A DNA stretch of 45,675 nt from Nonomuraea turkmeniaca (GTDB taxonomy: Bacteria > Actinomycetota > Actinomycetes > Streptosporangiales > Streptosporangiaceae), in NCBI RefSeq assembly GCF_005889735.1, contig NZ_VCKY01000061.1, positions 1 to 45,675 on the forward strand. The letters run 5' to 3'. The position numbers were made by a program, and so were the translations under genes. The notes under the pieces are model-generated. The model searched no databases. It was given only the letters and a program-made list of their open reading frames with translations, and was not told the origin of the DNA. Shown one piece after another: positions 14,190 to 22,269 of this stretch (positions within the stretch are counted from its first letter, which is position 1; every line of letters begins with the position of its first letter).

Positions 14190-14621
14190 GTGGCCGGCGG
14201 CGAGCCGGCCGGCGGGGCGGACGGCGAGATCCGCAGCCGGCCGGTCATGATGTGGGGTTTCGGTCCGGGTGATGCCGCCGTGGTGCGGCGGGATGTGGCC
14301 GCTGAGGCCAGGCGCCAGGGATTGACGGGCGGGGGTTGTCACGACTTCGTGCTGGCGGTGTACGAAGGCATGGCCAACGCGGTCCGTCATGGCGGCGGAT
14401 ACGGCCGGGTGCGGCTTTGGAGAGCCGGCGGCCTGTTGTGCTGTGAGATCAGTGACGACGGCCCTGGCATCCCGGCGCGATGCCTGGATCGATCCCGGAT
14501 GCCGGGACATGAGGGGGTCGGTGGCCGCGGGTTGTGGCTGATCGCTCAGCTCAGCGACAAGGTCAGCGTCGAGACGGGCGAGAAGGGGACCGTGCTCCGG
14601 ATCGCGAAGATCGCCTCGTAG
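14190..14621 (+). CDS. Anti-sigma-type HATPase (RsbW/SpoIIAB-like ATP-binding protein)
   Basis: A 143-residue GHKL-fold ATPase (HATPase_c_2). It has the N box (DFVLAVYEGMANAVRHGGG, with the metal Asn), the G1 box SDDGPGIP and the G2 box GVGGRGLWLIAQLSD. Such proteins bind sigma factors or phosphorylate STAS antagonists. No sigma factor gene is in the window, so its target is elsewhere. The GTG at 14190 is my choice; the ATG pair at 14247 is an alternative that would drop 19 residues. It is the third component type of a partner-switching set after the phosphatase and the STAS proteins. Confidence 0.85.
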   Translation: MAGGEPAGGADGEIRSRPVMMWGFGPGDAAVVRRDVAAEARRQGLTGGGCHDFVLAVYEGMANAVRHGGGYGRVRLWRAGGLLCCEISDDGPGIPARCLDRSRMPGHEGVGGRGLWLIAQLSDKVSVETGEKGTVLRIAKIAS

Positions 14622-14687
14622 GCGACTCCTGGCGTTCACGGGGCCGGCGGTTGCCGGTGAACGACCGAGGCGGTGGTGCCGTCGCTG

Positions 14688-15425
14688 TCAGATGCGTTCC
14701 AGGTCGAGCTCCGTGGTACGGGTCACGATGGCATGCGCGAGGTCGGTCAGCTTCAGATTGTGGTGGCGGGCATGCCGGCGTAACACGTTGAACGCCTGGT
14801 CCATGGGCAGGGCGTGCCGCTCGCTGACCATGCCTTTGGCCTGCTCGATGATCACTCGGCTGTTCAGCGCGTGCTGTAACTGCTCGGTCAGGATCTGTGC
14901 CTCACGGATGGTGCGTTCCTGCAGCAGCCCGATCGTGGCGATGTCGGCCAGAGCCTGGGCCAGCGCCGCGGTTCCGGTGTCCAGCTCGCCGGGGGCCGAC
15001 CGGAACAGGTTCATCGCGCCGATCGTCTGGCTGCGCAGCCGCATCGGCAGCGCGCTGACCGCGCCGTAGCCGGCCAGACGGGCCTGCCGGGCGAAGCGCG
15101 GCCACGCTCGGTCCGCGCCGCCTGCCGCCAGATCGGCGCAGTGCACCGCTTGCCCGGAGGCGAAGCAGTCCAGGCACGGGCCCTCGTGGCTCTGGAACAA
15201 CTCCAGCACCTGGCTCTGCTCGCTGGAAGCCCCCATCAGCTGCAGCCGGCCCGCCGGATCGGTCATCAGCACGCCGGCGGCGTCCACACCCAGCAGTCTG
15301 ACGCACCGCTCTGCCAGGGCGTGCATGAAGTCGATGATGTCGAAGCCGGTCACCAAAGTGTCCGCCATCGCGATGAACGCCTGGGCCACCTGGCGTTCCG
15401 GGCCTCGAGGCAGAGGGGTCTCCAT
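14688..15425 (-). CDS. GAF-ANTAR transcription antiterminator
   Basis: A 245-residue two-domain regulator. Residues about 15-165 are a GAF domain (LLGVDAAGVLMTDPAGRLQL, LELFQSHEGPCLDCFASGQ, SALPMRLRSQTIGAMNLFRS). Residues about 175-240 are an ANTAR domain with the conserved ALNSRVIIEQAKGMVSERHA and AFNVLRRHARHHNLKLTDLA blocks. ANTAR proteins bind tandem small hairpins in mRNA leaders and prevent termination. The start at 15425 aligns with the family; the longer frame upstream adds an Arg/Pro-rich segment. Its RNA targets could be leaders in this same region, but the loops I checked do not fit the known target rule (see rejected items). Confidence 0.9.
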   Translation of the reverse strand: METPLPRGPERQVAQAFIAMADTLVTGFDIIDFMHALAERCVRLLGVDAAGVLMTDPAGRLQLMGASSEQSQVLELFQSHEGPCLDCFASGQAVHCADLAAGGADRAWPRFARQARLAGYGAVSALPMRLRSQTIGAMNLFRSAPGELDTGTAALAQALADIATIGLLQERTIREAQILTEQLQHALNSRVIIEQAKGMVSERHALPMDQAFNVLRRHARHHNLKLTDLAHAIVTRTTELDLERI

Positions 15426-15624
15426 CGCCGGCACCCTACGCCGCCCGGGCGCGCCGAGTGGACCCGTGCCGGGTCGTCTCGTCGCGAGAAGGCGCAGCGT
15501 AGGGGTCACGGTCCGCCGGCACCGGCGGGGCCGCCGCGGCGTACTCGTGACGGGAACGGGCGCCCGCGAGGGAGGCGGATCGGCGGGGACGGTCGGCCTG
15601 ATGGCGCGGGGGCAAGGCCATGGG

Positions 15625-16629
15625 TCAGTCCGCGCCGGGTGCGGAGGCTGGTGACCGCAGGTCGGTCCGGCGGCGTTGGAGGCGGCCGGCGTCGGGCCAG
15701 TGCACGTCGCTCGCCCAGCCCAGCCGTTCGAACAGGCGGATCACACCGCCGGCCGGGTCGAGCTGGCCGCGCTCGAGGCCGTGGCGGGCGCAGGTGGGAT
15801 CGCTGTGGTGACCGTTGTGCCAGCTCTCGCCGAAGGACAGCAGGGCCAGGGGCCACAGGTTGGTGGAGCGGTCGTGGCGGCGGGTCTTGAAGGGCCTGCT
15901 GCCGATGACGTGGCACAGGGAGTTGACGCTCCAGGTGACGTGCTGGAGCAGCGCGACGCGGATCAACCCGGCCCACAGGAAAGCCGTCAGGCCACCGTAC
16001 AGGGTGCCGGTGATCGCCCAGCCGGCGAAGAACGGCAGCGCCAGCGACAGCGCGCACAATGCGGGGAAGGCGCGCGTCACCCGGACCATGGCCGGCTCGG
16101 CCAGCAGGTCCGGGGCGTAGCGCTCGGCCGGCGTCCGGTCGTCGGTGAACAACCATCCCAGGTGGGCGTGGGCAAGCCCCCGAAGCTGCCCGCGCAGGCC
16201 GGTGCCGTACCGGTAGGGAGAGTGCGGATCGCCTGGCTGGTCGGTGAAGGCGTGATGGCGGCGGTGGACGGCTACCCAGCCGATGAGGTTGCCTTGGAAG
16301 CTCATCGACCCCGCGATGGCCAGGGCAACGCGCAGCCACGGCCGGGCGGTGAAGGAGCCGTGGGTGAGCAGCCGGTGGAACCCGACCGTCACGCCGAGCC
16401 CCGTCACCCCATAGAGGACCGCCGCCAAGAGCAGATCGGTGAGTGCGATTCCCTGCCCCCACGCCAGGACGATCACAGCGCCAAGCGCGATGAACGGCAG
16501 GATCACGATCGACGCCGTCAGCGCCACCACGGCCCGGCCGGCCGGTGCGTGTTCTTCCGCCCCGGGGAACGGGGACGTGCCGTCGTAGTCCTGACGGCGT
16601 TTTACTGGTTGTTCGGAGATAGTCATCAA
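15625..16629 (-). CDS. Fatty acyl desaturase (delta-9 acyl-CoA type, membrane di-iron)
   Basis: A 334-residue integral membrane desaturase with the three histidine boxes HRLLTH, HRRHH and HNGHH, plus paired hydrophobic helices (ALTASIVILPFIALGAVIVL and two later hairpins). Family members insert a cis double bond into saturated acyl chains at the membrane, using ferredoxin or rubredoxin electrons, and raise membrane fluidity, often in the cold. The ATG at 16629 (or 16626) follows AAAGAGC. It is 16 bp downstream of the UBP zinc-finger gene and probably co-transcribed with it. Confidence 0.95.
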   Translation of the reverse strand: MMTISEQPVKRRQDYDGTSPFPGAEEHAPAGRAVVALTASIVILPFIALGAVIVLAWGQGIALTDLLLAAVLYGVTGLGVTVGFHRLLTHGSFTARPWLRVALAIAGSMSFQGNLIGWVAVHRRHHAFTDQPGDPHSPYRYGTGLRGQLRGLAHAHLGWLFTDDRTPAERYAPDLLAEPAMVRVTRAFPALCALSLALPFFAGWAITGTLYGGLTAFLWAGLIRVALLQHVTWSVNSLCHVIGSRPFKTRRHDRSTNLWPLALLSFGESWHNGHHSDPTCARHGLERGQLDPAGGVIRLFERLGWASDVHWPDAGRLQRRRTDLRSPASAPGAD

Positions 16630-16645
16630 AGCTCTTTCGTCTCGC

Positions 16646-16960
16646 TCATACAGTTCGGCGGTGCACGTAGCACCAGCGCCAGGTCGAGCCCGGATCCAGG
16701 GCGCCGACCACCGGGTGGTCGGTTTCCTCGTAGTGAGCCTTCGCGTGGCCGCCCGGAGATTCGTCGGAACAGGCCACCCACCCGCAGGTCAGGCAGACCA
16801 CCAGCCGCGTCCAGGTCCGGTCGGCGGTCAGACACGCCTGGCATTCGCGTTTCCCGGGTTCCGACGCCGGCAGCCGGTGGATGTGATCGCATCGCGGCGC
16901 CTGACCGTTGGGGCCGGTACGTGCGGTTGCCTTCGTCTCTTCTGCGTTCAGGGTGATCAC
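16646..16960 (-). CDS. UBP-type zinc finger protein
   Basis: A 104-residue zf-UBP (PF02148) protein. Ligand candidates are the Cys/His pairs in RCDHIHR, ECQACL, VVCLTCGWVACSD and GGHAKAHYEETDHPV, the exact order of the UBP finger, which in eukaryotes binds the free C-terminus of ubiquitin. Bacterial stand-alone members have no known ubiquitin partner and often neighbour desaturase or redox genes. I chose GTG 16960 because GAGGG lies six bases upstream; a TTG-led longer frame to 16987 is less likely. It probably forms an operon with the desaturase. Confidence 0.85.
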   Translation of the reverse strand: MITLNAEETKATARTGPNGQAPRCDHIHRLPASEPGKRECQACLTADRTWTRLVVCLTCGWVACSDESPGGHAKAHYEETDHPVVGALDPGSTWRWCYVHRRTV

Positions 16961-17331
16961 GAGGCCCTCACGGTGACAGCGACGCAAGGTACGCCGGCTG
17001 ATCGCTTACCAGTCAATGTGCTCGGCGGGCCGGCGGAAACGCCCAATCCCAGCAAGACCCATCACCAATCGCGATAGCAAGGTGTGAAGCCCGTCAGCGG
17101 CAGGCGCGAGATCCCCCTCCGCGGCGTCCGCTCGGGGGGTCGAAAACGCGTGCACCCCCGCACCCGTCGTGCTTCAGGACTTGATGGATCGTGACGTCGT
17201 GGCGCCGCTGGACCTCACGCAGGTTCTGACGGGTTGGCGACGGTACGGCCGCGACCGTCCGCCGCCGGCTCGTGCTTTTTCGCCCCGTCGCCCGGTCGTC
17301 GTCCGGCTCTCCGGGGGAGCGGGCGTTCGAA
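16961..17331. other. 371-bp intergenic region between zinc-finger gene and PTS operon end
   Basis: No convincing gene on either strand. It must hold the minus-strand promoter of the zinc-finger/desaturase pair and the end of the PTS transcript; I see no hairpin of terminator quality. Confidence 0.4.
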
Positions 17332-18966
17332 CTAGTCGAGGGCCACGCGGGCGCGTTCGCGGCACTCCGCCAGGGTGAGGCCCGCCAGGGCCTCCCGGAC
17401 CGCGGGGACGCACACCGGGGCCATGGACAGGCTCGTCACGCCGAGCCCCACCAGCAAGGGAGCGAGCAGCGGGTCGCCGGCCGCCTCGCCGCACACGCCG
17501 ACCGGCTTGCCCGCCTCCCGGCCCGCCTCCGCGCACATCGCGATCAGCTCCAGGAGGGCGGGCTGGCGCGGGTCGAGCAGGTCGGCCAGGGCGGAGTGCT
17601 GGCGGTCGGCGGCGAAGGTGTACTGGGCCAGGTCGTTGGTGCCGATACTGAGGAAGTCCAGCTCCTGCAGCAGCCGTCTGGCCCGCAGCGCCGCGGCCGG
17701 CACCTCCACCATCACCCCGACCCGGGTGACGCCCTTGGCACGGGCGCGGCGGGCGAAGCCGGACGCCTCGCCCATGGTGGTGACCATGGGGGCCATCACC
17801 CACGCCTGCGCGCCGGTGGCCCTGGCCGCCTCGGCGATGGCGTCCAGCTGGGTCTCCAGCACCTCGGGCAGCAGGCGGTCGACGCGCAGGCCGCGGACGC
17901 CGAGCGCCGGGTTCGTCTCCTCCGGCAGGCCCAGGAAGGGCAGGGGCTTGTCGGTCCCGGCGTCCAGCGTGCGGACGATGACCGTCTCGGCCTGCCTGAA
18001 CACCTCGGTGTACGCCGCGACCTGCTCCTCGAACGAGGGCGCCTGCGTGCGGTCCAGGAACAGGAACTCCGTGCGGAACAACCCGACGCCCTCCGCCCCC
18101 GGGCGCAGGTCGGCGGCCGAGCCGATGTTGAGAAGCAGTTTCACGGGGTGGCCGTCGGCGGTTCTGCCGGGGCCGTGGCTCGCCGCAAGCCGGGCCTTCT
18201 CGGCGCGGTCGCGCTCCCTGACCTCGGCCGCTTCCTCGGCGGAGAGGCCGACGGCGATCTCGCCGGTCGTGCCGTCCACTCCCACGATGGTCCCGTCAGG
18301 GACGCCGGCGATCTCCGGGCAGGCCACCACCGCGGGCAGGCCCCGGCCGCGGGCCAGGATCGCGGTGTGGCTCGTCGGCCCGCCCCGCTCGGTGATCAGC
18401 GCCAGCACGTCGTCGCCCAGGCCGGCGGTGTCGGCGGGGGAGAGGTCCTCGGCCACCAGCACGTACGGGTGGCCGGGCGAGGGGAGTCCCGGCATGGGCA
18501 GGCCGAGGGCGAACGCCACCGCACGGTGCTTGAGGTCGTCCAGGTCGGCGGCCCGCTCGGCCAGGTAGCCGCCCAGCGCGGCGAGGGCGTCCCGGTGGTG
18601 GGCGAAGGCCGCGTCCAGGGCGTGGGCGGCGTCGAGGCCGCCCGTCGCCTTCCCTTCGGCCTCCTCGCGCAACAAGGGGTCGTCGGCGATCATGGCGAGT
18701 GCCTCGAGGATCTCGGCGGCCTCGCCCTGCGCGCTTGTGGCCCGCCGGGCGAGGTCGGCGGCCAGTTCCCCGAGCGCCTTGACGACCGTGGCCGCCTCGG
18801 CGCCGGGGTCGGCGACCGCGCGGGGGGCGGGCAACCGCGGCGGACCGGCCATCCGGACCACCGGGCCCGCCACCCGCCCCTGACTGACGCCGAGCCCGGT
18901 GAGCCGCCCGGCGGCACCCGTCCAGGGGCCGTGGTCAGGACGGGTGCCGGGCGGGGTGTCAGGCAT
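17332..18966 (-). CDS. ptsI: Phosphoenolpyruvate-protein phosphotransferase (PTS enzyme I)
   Basis: A 544-residue cytoplasmic enzyme I that takes phosphate from phosphoenolpyruvate and passes it to HPr. The active His lies in GGPTSHTAILARGRGLPAV; the PEP-binding loop is EGVGLFRTEFLFLDR, and the C-terminal active Cys is in VGVCGEAAGDP. Its start overlaps the HPr stop by eight bases, so the two are coupled. It is the last gene of the operon. A somewhat loose N-terminus (about 25 residues before LTGLGVSQGRVAGPV) precedes the conserved domain. Confidence 0.95.
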   Translation of the reverse strand: MPDTPPGTRPDHGPWTGAAGRLTGLGVSQGRVAGPVVRMAGPPRLPAPRAVADPGAEAATVVKALGELAADLARRATSAQGEAAEILEALAMIADDPLLREEAEGKATGGLDAAHALDAAFAHHRDALAALGGYLAERAADLDDLKHRAVAFALGLPMPGLPSPGHPYVLVAEDLSPADTAGLGDDVLALITERGGPTSHTAILARGRGLPAVVACPEIAGVPDGTIVGVDGTTGEIAVGLSAEEAAEVRERDRAEKARLAASHGPGRTADGHPVKLLLNIGSAADLRPGAEGVGLFRTEFLFLDRTQAPSFEEQVAAYTEVFRQAETVIVRTLDAGTDKPLPFLGLPEETNPALGVRGLRVDRLLPEVLETQLDAIAEAARATGAQAWVMAPMVTTMGEASGFARRARAKGVTRVGVMVEVPAAALRARRLLQELDFLSIGTNDLAQYTFAADRQHSALADLLDPRQPALLELIAMCAEAGREAGKPVGVCGEAAGDPLLAPLLVGLGVTSLSMAPVCVPAVREALAGLTLAECRERARVALD

Positions 18967-19240
18967 CGAGGGCCTCCTCCGCGTCCAGGTCGCGCGAGAG
19001 CAGCGACACCAGCGCGTCCAGCGCCTCCTCGGCCCCCGGCCCGTCCGCTTCCAGCGTCACCTCCGTCCCCTGGACGGCCCCCAGCGACAACACCCCCAGC
19101 ATGCTCTTGGCCGGCACGGCCTTCTCGCCGAGCCGCACCGTCACCGGCACCCCGAGCCGCACCGCCTCCTGGACGAACAGCTTGGCGGGCCGGGCGTGCA
19201 GGCCGCTGGCCGAGGCCACGGCGACCGTTCGATGTGCCAT
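18959..19240 (-). CDS. ptsH: HPr phosphocarrier protein
   Basis: A 93-residue HPr. The phosphorylated His15 is in ASGLHARPAK, and Ser46 in VPAKSMLGVLSLG keeps the regulatory position, though in actinobacteria HPr kinase control is usually absent. Its C-terminus is longer than usual by a few acidic residues. It lies 12 bp downstream of the dehydrogenase gene and overlaps ptsI. Confidence 0.95.
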   Translation of the reverse strand: MAHRTVAVASASGLHARPAKLFVQEAVRLGVPVTVRLGEKAVPAKSMLGVLSLGAVQGTEVTLEADGPGAEEALDALVSLLSRDLDAEEALDA

Positions 19241-19252
19241 CTGAGCGTCTCC

Positions 19253-20257
19253 CTACGGTTCGATGGTGACCTTGATGGCCGCGCCCCGGCTGACGAGGTC
19301 GATCCCGTCGAGCACCTGGGGCAGCGGCAGCCGGTGAGTGATCAGGTCGGACACCACGACGGACCCCTCGGCCACCAGCCGCAGCGCCGAGGCGTTGTGG
19401 GCGGGGCTGGAGCCGTTCGCGCCGACGATCGTCAGCTCGCGGTAGTGCACCAGGTTGGAGTCCAGCTCGATGATCGGGTCGTCCTTGGGCAGACCGCCGA
19501 AGAAGCTGATCCGGCCCTGCCGGGCGGCCATCCGCACCGCCTGCTCCTGCGCCGCCCCCGACGCCGCCGCAGTGATCACCACGTCGGCGCCCCGTCCGCC
19601 GGTCAGCTTGAGCACCTGCTCGACGGGGTCGGCGTCGATGGCCGCGTCCGGGCGTACCAGCTCGGCGGCCATCGACAGGCGCTGCGCGTTGACGTCCACG
19701 AGGAACACGCGGGCCGCGCCGCGCGCCCGCGCGAGGCGTACGTGCAGGCAGCCGATCGGGCCGGCGCCCATGACCACCACGTCGTCGCCCACGCCGACGC
19801 CCGCCAGCTCCTGCCCGTTGAGCACGCAGGCCAGGGGCTCGGCGACGGAGGCCTCCGCGTACCCGACGCCGGACGGGATGGCGTTGACGCCGTTGACGGC
19901 CAGGACCTTCGCCGGGACGATCATGTACTCGGCGAAGCCGCCGTCGTAGTGGTAGCCCATCGACTCCTGATGGGGGCAGACCGTCTGCCGGCCGCGCCGG
20001 CACTCGGCGCACGCGCCGCACGGGATCGCGGCGATCACCTGCACGCGGGCGCCCGTGTCCACGACCTCGCCGGCGATCTCGTGGCCCATCACCCGCGGCG
20101 GCCTGATGTGGTGGTGCCCGAACCTGTAGATCTTGGCGTCGGTGCCGCAGGTCGAGCAGTTGCGTATCCGGATCTTCAGCTCGCCGGGCCCGGCGACGGG
20201 CTCGGGCGCGTCCTCGATCCTGATGTCGCCCGGGGCGTGGAATCTGGCGACTTTCAT
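19253..20257 (-). CDS. Zinc-dependent medium-chain dehydrogenase (sorbitol/galactitol-phosphate DH-like)
   Basis: A 334-residue MDR enzyme. The catalytic zinc Cys lies in NCSTCGTDAKIYRFG, with His in MGHEIAGEV; the structural zinc Cys set is CGACAECRRGRQTVC. The nucleotide motif is VVMGAGPIGCLHVRLAR. Within this PTS operon its likely reaction is oxidation of a polyol phosphate to a ketose phosphate, like GatD or sorbitol-type enzymes. Mannitol-1-phosphate dehydrogenases are normally of a different family, so the combination with a mannitol-class IIC is notable. There is a 115-bp gap upstream holding a hairpin. Confidence 0.85.
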   Translation of the reverse strand: MKVARFHAPGDIRIEDAPEPVAGPGELKIRIRNCSTCGTDAKIYRFGHHHIRPPRVMGHEIAGEVVDTGARVQVIAAIPCGACAECRRGRQTVCPHQESMGYHYDGGFAEYMIVPAKVLAVNGVNAIPSGVGYAEASVAEPLACVLNGQELAGVGVGDDVVVMGAGPIGCLHVRLARARGAARVFLVDVNAQRLSMAAELVRPDAAIDADPVEQVLKLTGGRGADVVITAAASGAAQEQAVRMAARQGRISFFGGLPKDDPIIELDSNLVHYRELTIVGANGSSPAHNASALRLVAEGSVVVSDLITHRLPLPQVLDGIDLVSRGAAIKVTIEP

Positions 20258-20333
20258 GGTGATCCTTTGCTGAGAGACTCTGTCCTTCAGGACGGAGAAG
20301 GCCTGCGGAGTGGCGATAGGCGATGCTGTCCAT

Positions 20334-20360
20334 CGCCCGGACGCCACGGTCGTCCGGGCG
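20334..20360 (-). promoter_or_regulatory. Hairpin inside the PTS operon (processing or attenuation site)
   Basis: Perfect 10-bp stem CGCCCGGACG (20334-20343) / CGTCCGGGCG (20351-20360), loop CCACGGT, between the IIA stop and the dehydrogenase start. It may stabilise or partly terminate the upstream transcript and so set different levels for the transporter and the enzymes. Confidence 0.6.
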
Positions 20361-20372
20361 CCCAGCCGGAAG

Positions 20373-20822
20373 TCACGAGAGCAAGCCTTCTCCTTCCGGG
20401 TGGAGGCAGCTGACGACCTGCGAGACCTCGGTGGCCTCGCGGAGCGCCTTGGCGCGGTCGGGGTCGAGCAGGATCTCGGCCAGCGCCGCCAGCAGCGGCA
20501 CGTGCCCGCCCTCCCTGGCGGCGATGCCGACGCACAGTGTGACCTGCTCCCCGTCCCAGTCCACGCCGCCGGGGAAACGCACCACGCAGATCGCGTCGCG
20601 CGCGATGTCCTCCTTGGAGGCGTTCGTCCCATGCGGGATGGCCACGCCCTCGCCGACGTACGTGGAGATGGACCGCTCGCGTTCGAGCATCGCCTCGATG
20701 TACGGCTCCCCGACCGCCCCCACCTCGGCCAGCACCCGCCCGCAGAGCCGGATGGCCGCCTCGCGGTCGGGGGCGCTCTCGTGCAGCAGCACCGCCCGCG
20801 GGTCGAGCAGGTCGTCACGCAT
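20373..20822 (-). CDS. PTS EIIA component, mannitol/fructose family
   Basis: A 149-residue EIIA of the fructose-mannitol class (PF00359). The phosphorylated His64 is in YVGEGVAIPHGTNASK, and the REGGHVPLLAALAEILLDP block is typical. It transfers phosphate from HPr to the IIB protein. It starts eight bases inside the end of the IIB gene, so the two are coupled. Confidence 0.9.
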   Translation of the reverse strand: MRDDLLDPRAVLLHESAPDREAAIRLCGRVLAEVGAVGEPYIEAMLERERSISTYVGEGVAIPHGTNASKEDIARDAICVVRFPGGVDWDGEQVTLCVGIAAREGGHVPLLAALAEILLDPDRAKALREATEVSQVVSCLHPEGEGLLS

Positions 20823-21114
20823 CGACGGTGCCGCCGTTCTTGATGGTGTTCACCAGCCTGGTCACGGCCGGGTCGCCGAGGAAGATCTGGAACGGCACCA
20901 GCACCTTCCCCGGAGCGGCGGCCCTGGCACGGGCGGCCAGCCCGGCGTGGCACAGCACCACGTCGGCGTCGTCCGGGATGGAGTTGACCGGCGTGTGCTC
21001 CACGGTGACGCCGCTGTCCTTGAGCTGCTTGCGCAGCTGGGAGGCGAGCATCACGCTGCTGCCCATCCCGGCGTCGCAAGCGACGATGATCTTGCGAATG
21101 TCCTTGGCGTCCAT
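20815..21114 (-). CDS. PTS EIIB component, mannitol class
   Basis: A 99-residue free-standing IIB. The phosphorylated Cys13 lies in KIIVACDAGMGSSVMLASQ, the P-loop typical of mannitol IIB. In many bacteria this domain is fused to IIC in MtlA; here it is separate, three bases after the IIC gene. Confidence 0.9.
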   Translation of the reverse strand: MDAKDIRKIIVACDAGMGSSVMLASQLRKQLKDSGVTVEHTPVNSIPDDADVVLCHAGLAARARAAAPGKVLVPFQIFLGDPAVTRLVNTIKNGGTVDA

Positions 21115-21117
21115 GGC

Positions 21118-22218
21118 TTACGCCTCCTTGGTGGCGGGTTCGGTACTGGAAACTTCCTCATCGGCGGCCTTCTCGCCCCTGCCGAAGCCGAGCAGCAGCG
21201 CGGCGACGGCGAACGACACGCCCGTGGCCACGAGGATCCCGAGGCTGGAGCCCAGCCAGCCACCCTTCGGCGTGACCGCCAGGTAGGCGAAGATGCTGCC
21301 GGGCGACGGGGTGGCGACCAGGCCGGCCCCGGTGACCATGAACGTGAACACCCCGGCCGCGCCGCCCGCGATGACGGCCGCGATGAGGCGCGGCTTCATG
21401 AGCACGTACGGGAAGTAGATCTCGTGGATGCCGCCGAAGAAGTGGATGATCATCGCGGCGGGGGCGCTCGGCCGCAGCTCGCGCGGCCCGAACAGCAGGT
21501 ACGCCAGCAGCAGCCCCAGCCCCGGGCCGGGGTTCGACTCGAGCATGAACAGGATCGACTTGCCCTGCTCGGCCGCCTGCGCGACGCCGAGCGGGCTCAG
21601 CACGCCGTGGTTGATGGCGTTGTTCAGGAACAGCACCTTGGCGGGCTCGATGAGCACCGACGCCACCGGCAGCAGGTTGTTGGTGATCAGCCACTCGACG
21701 GCGTTGCCCGCTGCCGTGGTGACCGCCTGCACGATGGGGCCGATGCCGAGGAATCCGACGACGGCCATCGCGCCGCCCACGATGCCGGCGGAGAAGTTGT
21801 CCACCAGCATCTCGAACCCGGCCTTGGTCCGCGCCTCCGTGAACTTGTCCACATATTTCAGGATCAAGGCGGTGAGTGGGCCGATGATCATGGCGCCGAG
21901 GAACATCGGGGCCTCGGTGCCCACCACGACGCCCATCACCGCCACCGCGCCGACGACCGCGCCGCGCTGCCCGTGCACCATCCGGCCGCCGGTGTAGGCG
22001 ATGAGGACCGGCAGCAGGGTCGAGATGATGGGGCCGACCATCTTCGCGAGCGTCTCGTTCGGCAGCCAGCCGGTCGGGATGAACAGCGCCGTGATCAGGC
22101 CCCAGGCGATGAACGCGCCGATGTTCGGCATGATCATGCCGGCCAGATGGCCGCCGATGCGCTGGATGGTGGCCTTGACGCCGGTTCCGGTGACCGGGGG
22201 TGTGTAAGTGTCGGCCAT
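21118..22218 (-). CDS. PTS mannitol-class EIIC permease
   Basis: A 366-residue polytopic membrane protein with about eight or more hydrophobic helices. It has the mannitol-type signatures MPNIGAFIAWGLITALFIPT near the start, NNAINHGVLSPLG and the substrate-site motif HFFGGIHEIYFPYVLM (GGIHE). It imports and, with IIB, phosphorylates a hexitol. The true substrate may be mannitol or another polyol, since the operon's dehydrogenase is not a standard MtlD. Confidence 0.9.
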   Translation of the reverse strand: MADTYTPPVTGTGVKATIQRIGGHLAGMIMPNIGAFIAWGLITALFIPTGWLPNETLAKMVGPIISTLLPVLIAYTGGRMVHGQRGAVVGAVAVMGVVVGTEAPMFLGAMIIGPLTALILKYVDKFTEARTKAGFEMLVDNFSAGIVGGAMAVVGFLGIGPIVQAVTTAAGNAVEWLITNNLLPVASVLIEPAKVLFLNNAINHGVLSPLGVAQAAEQGKSILFMLESNPGPGLGLLLAYLLFGPRELRPSAPAAMIIHFFGGIHEIYFPYVLMKPRLIAAVIAGGAAGVFTFMVTGAGLVATPSPGSIFAYLAVTPKGGWLGSSLGILVATGVSFAVAALLLGFGRGEKAADEEVSSTEPATKEA

Positions 22219-22269
22219 GGGCTTGCTCCTTCGGGGGGTTGAGCAGTGGTTCAGCCGTTGTCGCCGGGA

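Noticed and set aside
17272..19269. Long plus-strand frame opposite ptsI/ptsH
   Set aside because: Shadow of enzyme I and HPr, which have full catalytic motifs on the minus strand.
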